Shown: positions 16,263 through 25,133, counted from the first letter of the stretch. The stretch is 64,000 nucleotides of DNA from Halomonas smyrnensis AAD6 (GCF_000265245.1 NZ_AJKS02000006.1:181389-245388), one strand, 5' to 3'. Notes: generated by a model from the letters alone, not told the origin. Numbers and translations are program-made.

Positions 16263-18089
16263 GTGGCCATCGCCCTGCTCTACAACGCCCTGATCTTCCT
16301 CGCCGCCGCGGTGCTGATCGTGCCGCTCGTCAAGCGGCTGGGCCTCGGCGAAGTGCTCGGCTATCTGGTCGCCGGCGTGGTGATCGGCCCCTCGGCGCTG
16401 GGCCTGGTGCCGGACGCCGACGCGGTGCTGCAGTTCTCCCAGGTCGGCATCGTGTTCCTGCTGTTCGTGATCGGCCTGGAACTCAAGCCGGCCCGCCTCA
16501 AGCTGATGCGCAAGGCGGTGTTCCACTTCGGCAGCCTGCAGGTGGCCGTGACCACGGCGCTGCTCACCGGCCTGGCCCTGCTGGCGGGCCTCTCGCCCGC
16601 CGCGGCGCTGGTGGCCGGCTTCAGCCTCGGGCTGTGCTCCACGCCGCTGGTGCTGCAGCTGCTGGGCGAGCGCGGCGAGCTGGGCAGCCGCCACGGCCGC
16701 TACGCCTTCGCCCTGCTGCTGTTCCAGGACATCGCCGCCATTCCGGTGCTGGCGGCCATTCCGCTGCTGGCCGGCGGCGCCTCCCTGGGCGGCGGCTGGA
16801 CCCACCTGCTGGCCGAGGCGCTGATCGCCGTCGGCGCCTTCGTCGGGCTGATCGTCGGCGGCCGCTACCTGCTGCGCCCGCTGTTCCGCTTCGCCGCCGG
16901 CACCCGCAGCCGCGAGGTGTTCGCCGGCACGGCGCTGCTGGTGGTGATCGGCGCCGCCCTGCTGATGGAGCTGGCCGGGCTGTCCATGGCCCTCGGCGCC
17001 TTCATCGCCGGGGTACTGCTGGCCGACTCCGAGTATCGCCACAGCATCGAGGCCGACATCGAGCCCTTCCGCGGCCTGCTGCTGGGGCTGTTCTTCATGG
17101 CGGTGGGCATGACCGCCCAGATCGGTCTGCTGGCCGAGCGGCCCGGCCTGGCGCTGGGCCTCGCCGCCGGCCTGCTGGCCGCCAAGTGGCTCTCCATGAC
17201 GCTCGCCGCGAGGCTCTACCGCAGCGACTGGAAGACGGCGCTGAACCTCGGCGCGCTGCTCTCCCAGGGCGGCGAGTTCGGCTTCGTGCTGCTCACCGCG
17301 GCGGGCGCCGCCGGCCTGCTCGACGCCTCGCTGGTCGGCCTGCTGGTGCTGGTGGTGTCGCTGTCCATGGCCGCCACGCCGGTGCTGTTCCTGCTCCATG
17401 CGCGGCTGATCCGCCCGCTGCTGAAGGCCGACAAGCCGCGCCGCGACTACGACCGGCCGCCACCCACCGGGCCGCAGATCATCATCGCCGGCTTCGGGCG
17501 CTTCGGGCAGATCATGGGGCGCATCCTGCAGGGGCTGAAGATCCCCTACACGGTGCTCGACAGCAACGCCGAGCGCGTCGACGTGGTGCGCCGCTACGGC
17601 ACCGAGATCTACTTCGGCGACGCCTCGCGCATCGACCTGCTGGAGGCCGCCGGCGCCGACAAGGCCCGGGTGATGGTGGTGGCGATCGGCGACATCGAGA
17701 CCTCGATGCGCATCGTCCAGCGGGTCAAGCGGCGCTTCCCGCACCTGCGCGTCTACGCCCGGGCGCGGGACCGCTACCACGCCCAGCTGCTGATGCGCGC
17801 CGAGGTCACCTACATCATCCGCGAGCTGCTGCCGGCGAGCCTGGAGCTGACCCGCGAGGTGCTGGTCGGCGTCGGCATCTCCCGCGAGCAGGCCCAGCAC
17901 ACCGTGGAGACCTTCCGCCCCCACGACGAGCGGGCCCTGGAGCGCCAGCTCGAATCGTTCGGCAACAAGCGCGAGCAGATCCAGACCATCCAGCAGGCCG
18001 CCCGCGAGCTCGAGGAGCTGTTCGAGGCCGACGAGGACATCGCCACCACCGCGCCCGAGCGCCCGCCGGAGCGGCGCGGCACCACGTGA
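16263..18089 (+). CDS. KefB/KefC-type monovalent cation:proton antiporter (CPA2)
   Basis: A 608-residue inner-membrane transporter. Residues 1-385 form about 12-13 transmembrane helices of the Na/H-exchanger fold (GLGEVLGYLVAGVVIGP, VFLLFVIGLELKP, GFSLGLCSTPLVLQLL, LGAFIAGVLLADSEYRH). A TrkA-N (RCK) domain starts near residue 405 with the nucleotide-binding loop IIIAGFGRFGQIMGR and the following acidic residue in VLDSN. This layout and length match KefB/KefC, which are glutathione-gated potassium effluxers that acidify the cell during electrophile stress. The kefF/kefG ancillary gene is absent nearby, so gating is uncertain. The start is GTG 16263 behind GAAGGAG. Confidence 0.87.
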   Translation: MAIALLYNALIFLAAAVLIVPLVKRLGLGEVLGYLVAGVVIGPSALGLVPDADAVLQFSQVGIVFLLFVIGLELKPARLKLMRKAVFHFGSLQVAVTTALLTGLALLAGLSPAAALVAGFSLGLCSTPLVLQLLGERGELGSRHGRYAFALLLFQDIAAIPVLAAIPLLAGGASLGGGWTHLLAEALIAVGAFVGLIVGGRYLLRPLFRFAAGTRSREVFAGTALLVVIGAALLMELAGLSMALGAFIAGVLLADSEYRHSIEADIEPFRGLLLGLFFMAVGMTAQIGLLAERPGLALGLAAGLLAAKWLSMTLAARLYRSDWKTALNLGALLSQGGEFGFVLLTAAGAAGLLDASLVGLLVLVVSLSMAATPVLFLLHARLIRPLLKADKPRRDYDRPPPTGPQIIIAGFGRFGQIMGRILQGLKIPYTVLDSNAERVDVVRRYGTEIYFGDASRIDLLEAAGADKARVMVVAIGDIETSMRIVQRVKRRFPHLRVYARARDRYHAQLLMRAEVTYIIRELLPASLELTREVLVGVGISREQAQHTVETFRPHDERALERQLESFGNKREQIQTIQQAARELEELFEADEDIATTAPERPPERRGTT

Positions 18090-18100
18090 CAGGAGACCCC

Positions 18101-19294
18101 ATGAGCCATCACAAGGGCACCCGGGAGACTGGCCGCGACCTGCTGGCCGACGTCAGCCTGCCCGCCGCGGTGATCCATGAGGCGCCGCTGGCCCATAACC
18201 TGGCCTGGATGCAGGCCTTCGCCGAGCGCCACGGCGCGCGGCTGGCGCCCCACGGCAAGACCACCATGACCCCGGCGCTGTTTCGCCGCCAGCTCGAGGC
18301 CGGCGCCTGGGGCATCACGCTGGCCACCCTGCCCCAGTGCCGGGCCGCCTTCGCCGAAGGCGCCACCCGCCTGCTGCTGGCCAACCAGCTCATCGGCCGC
18401 GCCAACATGGCGATCGCCGTCGACCTGGTGCGCGCCGGGGCCGAGCTCTACGTGACCGTGGACGGCCACGACAACGTGGCGGAGCTGGGCGAGGCCTTCG
18501 CCAGCGCCGGCCTGACGCTGCCGGTGCTGATCGAGGCGGGCGTGGCCGGCGGACGCTGCGGCTGCCGAGACGACGCGCAGATCGCGGCGCTGGCCCGGGA
18601 CATCGCCGCCCGGCCGGGGCTGACGCTGGCCGGCCTGGAGGGCTACGAGGGCGTGGTCCACGGCGACGATCCGGCGGCGAGGATTCGTGCCTACGCCGAG
18701 CGGCTGGTGGAGAACCTTCACCGGCTGTCGGACGAGGGACTGTTCGGCGTCGCATCGCCGATCGTCACCGCCTCGGGCTCGGCCTGGTACGACCTGATCG
18801 CCGAAACCTTCCGCGACGGCGGCCTCGAGGGCCGCTTCACCCCGGTGCTGCGCCCGGGCTGCTACGTGGTGCACGACCACGGGCTCTACCGCGAGGCCCA
18901 GCGCGGCGTGCTGGCGCGCCGCCCGGACCTGCACGAGGGCCTGCGCCCGGCACTCACGGTCTACGCCCAGGTGCAGTCGCTGCCGGAGCCGGGGCTCGCC
19001 ATCGTGGCGCTCGGCAAGCGCGACATCGGCGGCGACCGCCTGCCCGAGCCGCTGGTGCGCTATCGGGAAGGCGGCCGCGTCGAGGCGCCGCTGTCGGTGG
19101 CGGGCTGGGACGTCACCAAGCAGATGGATCAGCACACCTTCGTCGCCCTGTCAGAAGATGCCGGCGACGTGCGCGTGGGCGACGTGGTCGCCTTCGGCGC
19201 CTCCCACCCCTGCCTGACCTTCGACAAGTGGCGGCTGATCCACCTCGTCGACGACGGCCTGACCGTCGTCGACACCTGGGAGACGTACTTCTAG
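18101..19294 (+). CDS. D-serine deaminase-like / D-threonine aldolase-like PLP enzyme (DSD1 family)
   Basis: A 397-residue alanine-racemase-fold (type III) PLP enzyme. Lys53 in PHGKTTM is the expected PLP-binding lysine, and the C-terminal ASHPCLTFDKW supplies His369 and Cys371, the zinc ligands of eukaryotic-type D-serine dehydratase. EGYEGVVHG and TASGSAWYD complete the pocket. Members dehydrate D-serine or D-threo-3-hydroxyaspartate, or cleave D-threonine; the sequence alone does not tell which. It begins 11 bp after the antiporter stop with an AGGAGA ribosome site, so the two are likely co-transcribed. A palindromic element follows 8 bp after its stop. Confidence 0.85.
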   Translation: MSHHKGTRETGRDLLADVSLPAAVIHEAPLAHNLAWMQAFAERHGARLAPHGKTTMTPALFRRQLEAGAWGITLATLPQCRAAFAEGATRLLLANQLIGRANMAIAVDLVRAGAELYVTVDGHDNVAELGEAFASAGLTLPVLIEAGVAGGRCGCRDDAQIAALARDIAARPGLTLAGLEGYEGVVHGDDPAARIRAYAERLVENLHRLSDEGLFGVASPIVTASGSAWYDLIAETFRDGGLEGRFTPVLRPGCYVVHDHGLYREAQRGVLARRPDLHEGLRPALTVYAQVQSLPEPGLAIVALGKRDIGGDRLPEPLVRYREGGRVEAPLSVAGWDVTKQMDQHTFVALSEDAGDVRVGDVVAFGASHPCLTFDKWRLIHLVDDGLTVVDTWETYF

Positions 19295-19302
19295 AGTCTT
19301 AT

Positions 19303-19465
19303 CCAGGCTTTGTGCGAAAAGTCGACGAGCGAAGGCCAGACAAGGCAAAACTCGGTGAAAAGGCGGAGTTTACAAGCTGTAAATGAGTACTTTGACCGAG
19401 CTCGCGCACGAGCCGATTTTTAACGCCGTATGGGCGAGCGCAGGCACTTTTCGTAAAAGCCTAGG
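19303..19465. mobile_element. MITE-like palindromic element with ~20-bp terminal inverted repeats
   Basis: The ends at 19303-19322 and 19446-19465 are imperfect inverted repeats (AGGCTTT and CGAAAAGT shared on both arms). Inside are further palindromes, TTTACA-AGC-TGTAAA (19369-19383) and GCTCG-CGCA-CGAGC. The sequence is much richer in A and T than the neighbouring genes and encodes nothing. The modC stop codon (19461-19463) lies within the right arm. Size, ends and lack of coding capacity suit a non-autonomous mobile element or a large bidirectional terminator; no second copy was seen in this window and no target duplication was identified. Confidence 0.6.
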
Positions 19466-20603
19466 GCCGCCGGGTATCAAAGGCCACGCTGCGCACCAGG
19501 GCGATGACCGACATGCCCGGCTCGAGTCCCATCTCGTCGAGGGACTTGCGGGTCAGCCGCGCGCGCAGCCTCTGCTCGTCGGCCCCCTTCTCACCGAGCC
19601 GCAGGCGCAGCTCCACGGCGGCCTGCCCGGGCCGCGACGGCCCGATCTCCTCGACCGTCGCGCGCAGCCGGTTGCGGTAGCTGATGGCGCCAGGTTCGTC
19701 CAGGGCCAGCGCCACCTCGCGCACCGGGATGCGCAGCCGCAGCCGCGTGCCGGGCGCGGCGTCCACCGCGGGCAGCGTCAGCCGCTGGCCGTCGGCCAGG
19801 CGCAGCCGGCTGAGCGCATAGTGCGGGTCGTGTTCCTCCACCGTCGCCGTGACCAGGGTCGCGGCATCGAAGCCGCCCAGCCGCTCGGTGAGCTCGAAGC
19901 GCTGCAGCAACGCGTTCAGCGGGCCGTCGGCGACCACCCGGCCCTGCTCGAGCAGCACCAGGTGGTCGGCGATGGCGGTCAGCTCGTCGGGATCGTGGCT
20001 GACGTAGACGATGGGAATGTCGATGTCGCCGGCCAGCCGCGCGATGTAGTCCAGGAGCTCCTGCTTGCGGGCGCCGTCGAGGCCGGTCAGCGGCTCGTCC
20101 ATCAGCAGCAGCCGCGGCTCGCTGAGCAGCGCCCGGCCGATCGCCACCCGACGCGCCTCGCCGCCGGACAGCGTGCCCGGGAAGCGCTCCAGCAGCGCGC
20201 CGATGCCGAGCAGCTCGACCACGGCATCGAAGCGCTCGCGTCCGGCGCCGCGCATGCCGTAGGCGAGATTGCCGCGCACCCGGTAGTGGGGAAACAGCCT
20301 CGGCTCCTGGAACACCACGCCCAGATGGCGCCGATGCGGCGGCACCCGGATGCCGCGCCCGGTGTCCACCAGCGTCTCGTCGCCGAGGCGGATCGCCCCG
20401 CGGTGCGGCGCATCGAGCCCGGCGATCATCCTGAGCAGGCTGGTCTTGCCGCTGCCCGAGGGGCCGAACAGCGCGGTCACGCCGCTCGCAGGCAGCGCCA
20501 GCGATGCCGACAGCGAGAAGTCGCCGAGGCGCTGCTCGACGTCCAGGGTCAGCGCCGAGCGCGCGCCGGCGGCGCCGTCATGGGCGGCGGTCACATATGA
20601 CAT
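19461..20603 (-). CDS. modC: Molybdate ABC transporter ATP-binding protein
   Basis: A 380-residue ATPase of molybdate import. The ABC domain (about 10-235) has Walker A GPSGSGKT, Q-loop VVFQEPRLFPHYRV, signature LSGGEARRVAIGRAL, Walker B LLLMDEP and the switch His in YVSHD. A C-terminal Mop/TOBE domain (about 305-370) binds oxyanion. The start at 20603 (MSYVTAAHDG) has an AAGGGAG ribosome site; the frame is open upstream into the repeat at 20646-20822 but without family support. It is separated from modB by 228 bp that contain that repeat. The last residues (AFDTRRP) end within a palindromic element. Confidence 0.94.
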   Translation of the reverse strand: MSYVTAAHDGAAGARSALTLDVEQRLGDFSLSASLALPASGVTALFGPSGSGKTSLLRMIAGLDAPHRGAIRLGDETLVDTGRGIRVPPHRRHLGVVFQEPRLFPHYRVRGNLAYGMRGAGRERFDAVVELLGIGALLERFPGTLSGGEARRVAIGRALLSEPRLLLMDEPLTGLDGARKQELLDYIARLAGDIDIPIVYVSHDPDELTAIADHLVLLEQGRVVADGPLNALLQRFELTERLGGFDAATLVTATVEEHDPHYALSRLRLADGQRLTLPAVDAAPGTRLRLRIPVREVALALDEPGAISYRNRLRATVEEIGPSRPGQAAVELRLRLGEKGADEQRLRARLTRKSLDEMGLEPGMSVIALVRSVAFDTRRP

Positions 20604-20645
20604 GGCACTCCCTTGGGACTCATTCCAGGCACTCGAAGAAATCCT

Positions 20646-20822
20646 GCCGGGGCAAGGCGTCGCGAGGGCGCTATGAACCCATCCCTGGGCGCTACTTTGG
20701 CCCTGCAGCGCTCTCGCGTCCTGCTCCGCTTGCAGGACCGGTGCTGGCCATCCATGGCCAGCCCGTTCGGCGAGGGTCGCCTCACCCATGGCCAAAAACC
20801 CCTCGCTATGCCTTGCCCCGGC
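20646..20822 (-). repeat. Structured intergenic repeat, full-length copy 1 (in the mod operon)
   Basis: A 177-bp element with perfect 13-bp terminal inverted repeats, GCCGGGGCAAGGC and GCCTTGCCCCGGC. Read on the minus strand it is nearly identical to the copy at 28158-28332 over the inner ~135 bp. It contains hairpins with cores CCATGGATGG (20748-20757 on the reverse strand) and CCAGGGATGG (20679-20688), plus the GTCCTGC/GCAGGAC stem-loop. It lies between the modB stop and the modC start, oriented with the operon, and must be transcribed in any modABC message. Confidence 0.9.
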
Positions 20823-20831
20823 ATCCCAGAC

Positions 20832-21527
20832 TTACCCATCGCGCTGGCGAAGCCGGCGCCGGGCCCGCCGGGCCAGCCACTCCGAGGCCACCAGCGAGAC
20901 CATGGCGATGATCACCGACAGCGCGCACAGCCGCGCCGCCGCGCCTTCCTGACCGGGAGTCTGGATCAGCGTGTAGAGCGCCAGCGGCAGGGTGCGGGTC
21001 TCGCCGGGAATGTTGGCGGCGAAGGTGATGGTGGCGCCGAACTCCGACAGCGCCCGGGCGAAGGCCAGCACGGTGCCGGTCAGAAGCCCCGGCAGCGCCA
21101 GCGGCAGGGTGATGGTGAACAGCACCCGCAGGCGGCCGGCGCCCAGGGTGCTGGCCGCGGCCTCCAGGTCGACGTCCACCGCCTCCAGCGACAGCCGCAC
21201 GGCCCGCACCAGCAGCGGGAAGGCCATCACCCCGCCGGCCACCGCCGCGCCCTGCCAGCTGAAGGGCAGGCTCACCGCGAACCACTCGTTCAGCCACCGG
21301 CCCAGCCAGCCCTGGCGGCCCAGCGACAGCAGCAGCAGATAGCCGACCACCACCGGCGGCAGCACCAGCGGCAGGTGCAGCACGCCGTCGAGCAGCGCCT
21401 TGCCGCGGAACTCGCGGCGCGCCATCAGCCACGCCAGGGCGATGCCCGGCACCAGGATCCAGGCCACCGCGGTGCCCGCCACGCGCAGGCTGATCAGGAT
21501 GGCCTCGACCTCCACCGGCGACAGCAT
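20832..21527 (-). CDS. modB: Molybdate ABC transporter permease
   Basis: A 231-residue inner-membrane permease with about five or six helices. The cytoplasmic EAA loop that docks on ModC is clear (EAAASTLGAGRLRVLFTITL, about 136-155), and LPPVVVGYLLLLSLG and ALSEFGATITFAANIPGETRTLP are characteristic of ModB. It starts at 21527, three bases after the modA stop, so translation is coupled. The stop at 20832 lies 10 bp from the repeat that separates it from modC. Confidence 0.95.
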   Translation of the reverse strand: MLSPVEVEAILISLRVAGTAVAWILVPGIALAWLMARREFRGKALLDGVLHLPLVLPPVVVGYLLLLSLGRQGWLGRWLNEWFAVSLPFSWQGAAVAGGVMAFPLLVRAVRLSLEAVDVDLEAAASTLGAGRLRVLFTITLPLALPGLLTGTVLAFARALSEFGATITFAANIPGETRTLPLALYTLIQTPGQEGAAARLCALSVIIAMVSLVASEWLARRARRRLRQRDG

Positions 21528-21530
21528 CGA

Positions 21531-22355
21531 CTAGCCCTCGGCGCCGTCGGCGGCCGGCTCGGTGCCGGCGGCGTCGAAACCGAAGCGGGTGAAGATGGCC
21601 CGGGCCTCGGCGCCGCCCAGCCAGGCGCGGAAGGCCTCGGCGGCGTCATCGGCCGGCGGGTCGATCAGCGCCACCGGGTAGCGGATCGCCGGATGGCTGT
21701 CGCGCGGGAACTGGCCCAGCTCGTGCACCCGGTCGCTGGCCAGGGCATCGGTGCGATAGACGATGCCCAGCGGCGCCTCGCCGCGCTCGACCAGCGCCAG
21801 GGCGGCGCGCACGTTGTCTGCCCGGGCCAGGCGCGGGGCCAGCGCGTCCCACTCGCCGAGGGACTCGAGCGCCTGCCTGGCGTAGATGCCGGCCGGCACG
21901 TGGTCGGGATCGCCCACCGACAGGCGTTCGCCGTCGGCCAGCAGCGCGCCGAGCGGCGTGCCCTCGCCGGGGGTGAAGGACGCCGGCTCGTCGGCGGCGG
22001 CGATCAGCGACAGGCGATTCTGCAGCAGGTCGGCCCGCTCGGCGAGTTCGATGCCCTGCTCGCCCAGCCAGTCCATCCACTGCTCGTTGGCGGAGAAATA
22101 GAGGTCGGCCGGCGCGCCCCGGGCGACCTGGCGGGCCGCGGTGGACGAGGAGGCATAGACCGGCACCACGTCGACGTCGTGGCTCGCTTCGAAGCGCGCG
22201 ATGGCGCTGTCCAGGGCATCGGTGAGCGAGGCGGCGGCGAAGATGTGCACCTTGGCGGCGGGCTCGGCCCGGGCCGGCACGACGGCGGCGCCCAGCGCCA
22301 GGACGAGGCCGGCGCCGAGGACGCGCAGCGGATGACGAGCGGTGCACGACGGCAT
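21531..22355 (-). CDS. modA: Periplasmic molybdate-binding protein
   Basis: A 274-residue precursor with a signal peptide ending near PARAEP (about residue 31), then the ModA fold: FAAASLTDALD, SSTAARQVARGAPADLYFSA, SVGDPDHVPAGIYARQALE and GIVYRTDA. The Ser residues of AAASL and the SST segment together with PAGIYA coordinate molybdate or tungstate in known structures. Its promoter lies in the 70-bp gap to modE, where a candidate ModE operator is found at 22364-22389. It is the first gene of modAB(-repeat-)C. Confidence 0.95.
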   Translation of the reverse strand: MPSCTARHPLRVLGAGLVLALGAAVVPARAEPAAKVHIFAAASLTDALDSAIARFEASHDVDVVPVYASSSTAARQVARGAPADLYFSANEQWMDWLGEQGIELAERADLLQNRLSLIAAADEPASFTPGEGTPLGALLADGERLSVGDPDHVPAGIYARQALESLGEWDALAPRLARADNVRAALALVERGEAPLGIVYRTDALASDRVHELGQFPRDSHPAIRYPVALIDPPADDAAEAFRAWLGGAEARAIFTRFGFDAAGTEPAADGAEG

Positions 22356-22363
22356 GAAGACTC

Positions 22364-22389
22364 CCGTTATGTCTTGCTGGAAACAACGG
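22364..22389. promoter_or_regulatory. Candidate ModE operator upstream of modA
   Basis: CCGTTATGT (22364-22372) and ACAACGG (22383-22389) form an imperfect inverted repeat 9 bp before the modA start. Wide-spaced inverted half-sites with CGTTAT/ATAACG character are typical of ModE operators. The adjacent modE-like gene makes the assignment plausible. Confidence 0.45.
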
Positions 22390-22425
22390 AACGTTAGCGC
22401 TCGATGAACGCCCGGGCAAGCGCGA

Positions 22426-22806
22426 TCAGCTCGACGCCTCCGGCGCCGCCACGGTCATCAGCGCGAGCAGCGCCCGGGCATCGTCGCAGGCCTCGGGGTC
22501 GAGGCGGCGCTCGATCGCCCGGTAGCGCGCCAGCAGCTCCTCGCCCAGCGGCGTGAGCTCGGCCCCGCCGCGGGTGCTGCCGCCGGTGCTGGTGGCGATT
22601 ACCTCGCTCGGGAAGTGGCGATTCATGGTATCGATCAGCTGCCAGGCCTTCTTGTAGCTCATGTTCAGCGCGCGGCTGGCCGCGGTAATCGAGCCCTCCC
22701 GGGCGATCGCCGCCAGCAGGTCGATCTTGCCGGGCCCCAGCACCACGTCGCGGTCGGCGACCAGCCGCAGCTGGAAGGTGGGGCGTTCATGGCGGGTTCG
22801 GGTCAT
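22426..22806 (-). CDS. modE: ModE-type DNA-binding regulator without molybdate-binding domain
   Basis: A 126-residue protein that corresponds to the N-terminal winged helix-turn-helix of ModE (VVLGPGKIDLLAAIAREGSI, TAASRALNMSYKKAWQLIDTM, TGGSTRGGAELTPLGEELL). The two C-terminal Mop domains that sense molybdate in E. coli ModE are missing, so the protein must sense the metal in another way or act constitutively. Start 22806 (MTRTRHERP) is chosen over the longer frame to 22875, which would overlap the helicase 3' end. It sits 70 bp upstream of modA on the same strand. Confidence 0.85.
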   Translation of the reverse strand: MTRTRHERPTFQLRLVADRDVVLGPGKIDLLAAIAREGSITAASRALNMSYKKAWQLIDTMNRHFPSEVIATSTGGSTRGGAELTPLGEELLARYRAIERRLDPEACDDARALLALMTVAAPEASS

Positions 22807-22856
22807 CGGCGTGTCCTCGTCGGCAAGAGCGGCATAGCGACATCGTGCGGCGCGGT

Positions 22857-25133
22857 TCAGGTCGCCAGCCGCCACCAGTCGGGCAGCAGGGCGAGATTCT
22901 CGGCCCGGGCGAAGCGGTCGTCCATCAGCACCACCACGCCGCGGTCATCGGGGCCGCGGATCACCCGGCCGGCGGCCTGCACCACCTTGATCATACCGGG
23001 CACCCGGTAGGCGTAGTCGAAGCCGCGGCCGAAGCGTTCCTCCAGCCGCGCCTCCAGCGCCGCATGGTAGGCGTCGAAGGGCGGCAGGCCGAGGCTCGCC
23101 ACGAAGGCGCCCACCAGCCGCTCGCCGGGCAGGTCGATGCCCTCGGCGAAGGCGCCGCCGAGCACCGCGAAGGCGATGCCGGTCTCGCCGGGCGCAAAGC
23201 CGGCCAGGAAGGCCTCGCGCTCGTCTTCCTTCATGCCGCGCCTCTGGGCGCGCACCGGGATCTCGGGGCATTCCTCGCGGAAGCGCGAAAGCGCCGCCTC
23301 CAGGTAAGCGAAGCTGCTGAAGAAGGCCAGGTAGTGGCCGGGGCGGCGCCGGTACTGGCCGGCCAGCTCGGCGACGATGGGCGAAAGCGACGCCTCGCGA
23401 TCACGCAGCCGGGTCGAGACGTCGCGGCGCAGCCGCACCTCCAGCTGCTCGGCGACGAAGGGCGCGGGCACGCTGCGGATGACGGTATCGTCGGGCAGGC
23501 CCAGCAGGTCGCGATGATAGCCCGGCGGGCTCAGGGTCGCCGAGAACAGCACCGCACAGCGGGCGGCGCGAAAGCGCGGCGCCAGGAAGTCCGCCGGCAC
23601 CAGGTTACGGATCGAAAGCCTGGCCCGGCCGCGGCCGTGGCGCTCGAGCTCGCACAGCGAGTGCTCGCCGAAGGTCTCGGCGCGCCGGGCGAAGGCCAGC
23701 GCCTCGAACAGGAACTCCTGCAGCGCCGGATCGGCCCCGGCGGGATGCTCGCCCAGGTAGTCGGTGATCGCCGCCACCGCCTGCTGCAGGGCGCCGAGCA
23801 GCCCGCCCGGCACCTCGTCCAGCGCCTGCCACTCCCGCTCCTCGGCCTCGCGCAGCAGGTCCTGCCAGCGCCGCGCGAGCCGCGACAGCGGCCTCGACAG
23901 CGCCGGCGGCGCGCCCTTGCGCAGCCGGTTGAGCCGGCGCTGATCCAGCCCCGCGCTGTACATGCCGCGGGCCCGGTCGACCAGGTTATGGGCCTCGTCC
24001 ACCAGCACGCCGAGCCGCGCGCCCTCGGCCTGGGACAGACCGTGGATCAGGGCGCCGTCGTCGAAGTAGTGATTGACGTCACCGACCAGCACGTCGGCCC
24101 AGCGGGCCAGCTCCTGGCCCAGGTAGTAGGGGCAGACGCCGTGCTCGAGGGCCAGCGAGCGCAGCGACGCGCGATCCCAGAAGCCGCGGGCCACGGCGTC
24201 GCGGCGCGCCGCCGGCAGCCGATCAAAGAAGCCCTGGGCGAGGGGGCAGGATTCGCCGTGGCAGGCGCGATCGGGATGCTCGCAGGCCTTGTCGCGCGCC
24301 ACCAGCTCGAGCACCCGCAGCGGCAGCCGCTCGCCGTCGCGGTCGGCGCCCAGGTCCGTCAGGGCGTCCAGCGCCAGCCGCCGCCCCGGGGTCTTCATGG
24401 TCAGAAACGCCAGCCGGTCGAGGCCCTGGCGGGGCATGGCGGCGAGCAGCGGGTAGAGGGTACCCAGCGTCTTGCCGATGCCGGTGGGCGCCTCGGCCAG
24501 CAGGCAGCGGCCGGTGGCGGCGGCGCGATAGGCGTCCTCGGCCAGGTCCCGCTGGCCGGGGCGGAAGTCGCCATGAGGGAAGACCAGCGCACCGAGGGCC
24601 GCGTCCCGCGCCGCGCGATGCCGGGCCTCCTGATCGGCCCACTCGGCATAGGCCCGGGCGTGGGCCTCGAGCCGCGCCCACAGATCACAGGCGCTCGCTT
24701 CTCGGGTCAGCACGGTCTCGCGGCCGGTGGCGATATCCAGGTAGACCAGCGCCAGGGTGATCGACTCAAGGCCGCGCTCGGCGCACAGCAGCGCCCCGTA
24801 GGCCTCCGCCTGGGCCCAGTGCAGGGCGCGCTGGTTGGCGGCCATGCGCTCGAGGCTGCCGCGATGGGTCTTGACCTCCTCCAGGCGCTTGGCCGCGGGG
24901 TCGAAGCCGTCGGCGCGGCCGCTCACGGTCAGGCCGGCGACGTCGGCGGACAGCGCCACCTCGGCTTCAAAGCCGTCGCCGCGCCGGCTTTGCACCCGGG
25001 CGTGGCCCTCGATGCCCTCCCGGGCGCTCGGCGCCGGGGTGAAGCGATGGTCCAGATCGCCCTCGCGGGCGGTGAACTCGCACAGCGCCCGGACGGCGAC
25101 GCGCCGGCCCGCCTCGCTCACGCGCCCTCCCAT
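22857..25133 (-). CDS. Nuclease-helicase: PD-(D/E)XK domain fused to a DinG/Rad3-type iron-sulphur helicase
   Basis: A 758-residue superfamily 2 DNA helicase. The N-terminal ~170 residues carry SGRADGFD and LEEVKTHRG (about 87), the D...ExK core of a PD-(D/E)XK nuclease. The helicase part has Walker A EAPTGIGKT (about 215-222), four cysteines for a 4Fe-4S cluster (ACEHPDRACHGESC about 281-294 and GVCPYY), the DEAH box VDEAHN (about 378) and motif VI QAAGRVIRG (about 715). XPD-type 5'-3' unwinding is expected. Its start overlaps the 3' end of the VRR-NUC gene by 16 bp, so they form an operon and probably act together in repair. Confidence 0.88.
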   Translation of the reverse strand: MGGRVSEAGRRVAVRALCEFTAREGDLDHRFTPAPSAREGIEGHARVQSRRGDGFEAEVALSADVAGLTVSGRADGFDPAAKRLEEVKTHRGSLERMAANQRALHWAQAEAYGALLCAERGLESITLALVYLDIATGRETVLTREASACDLWARLEAHARAYAEWADQEARHRAARDAALGALVFPHGDFRPGQRDLAEDAYRAAATGRCLLAEAPTGIGKTLGTLYPLLAAMPRQGLDRLAFLTMKTPGRRLALDALTDLGADRDGERLPLRVLELVARDKACEHPDRACHGESCPLAQGFFDRLPAARRDAVARGFWDRASLRSLALEHGVCPYYLGQELARWADVLVGDVNHYFDDGALIHGLSQAEGARLGVLVDEAHNLVDRARGMYSAGLDQRRLNRLRKGAPPALSRPLSRLARRWQDLLREAEEREWQALDEVPGGLLGALQQAVAAITDYLGEHPAGADPALQEFLFEALAFARRAETFGEHSLCELERHGRGRARLSIRNLVPADFLAPRFRAARCAVLFSATLSPPGYHRDLLGLPDDTVIRSVPAPFVAEQLEVRLRRDVSTRLRDREASLSPIVAELAGQYRRRPGHYLAFFSSFAYLEAALSRFREECPEIPVRAQRRGMKEDEREAFLAGFAPGETGIAFAVLGGAFAEGIDLPGERLVGAFVASLGLPPFDAYHAALEARLEERFGRGFDYAYRVPGMIKVVQAAGRVIRGPDDRGVVVLMDDRFARAENLALLPDWWRLAT

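Noticed and set aside
20604..20795. Upstream extension of modC into the repeat
   Set aside because: The same peptide appears in the repeat at 28190-28320 with no gene attached; it comes from the repeat, not from ModC.
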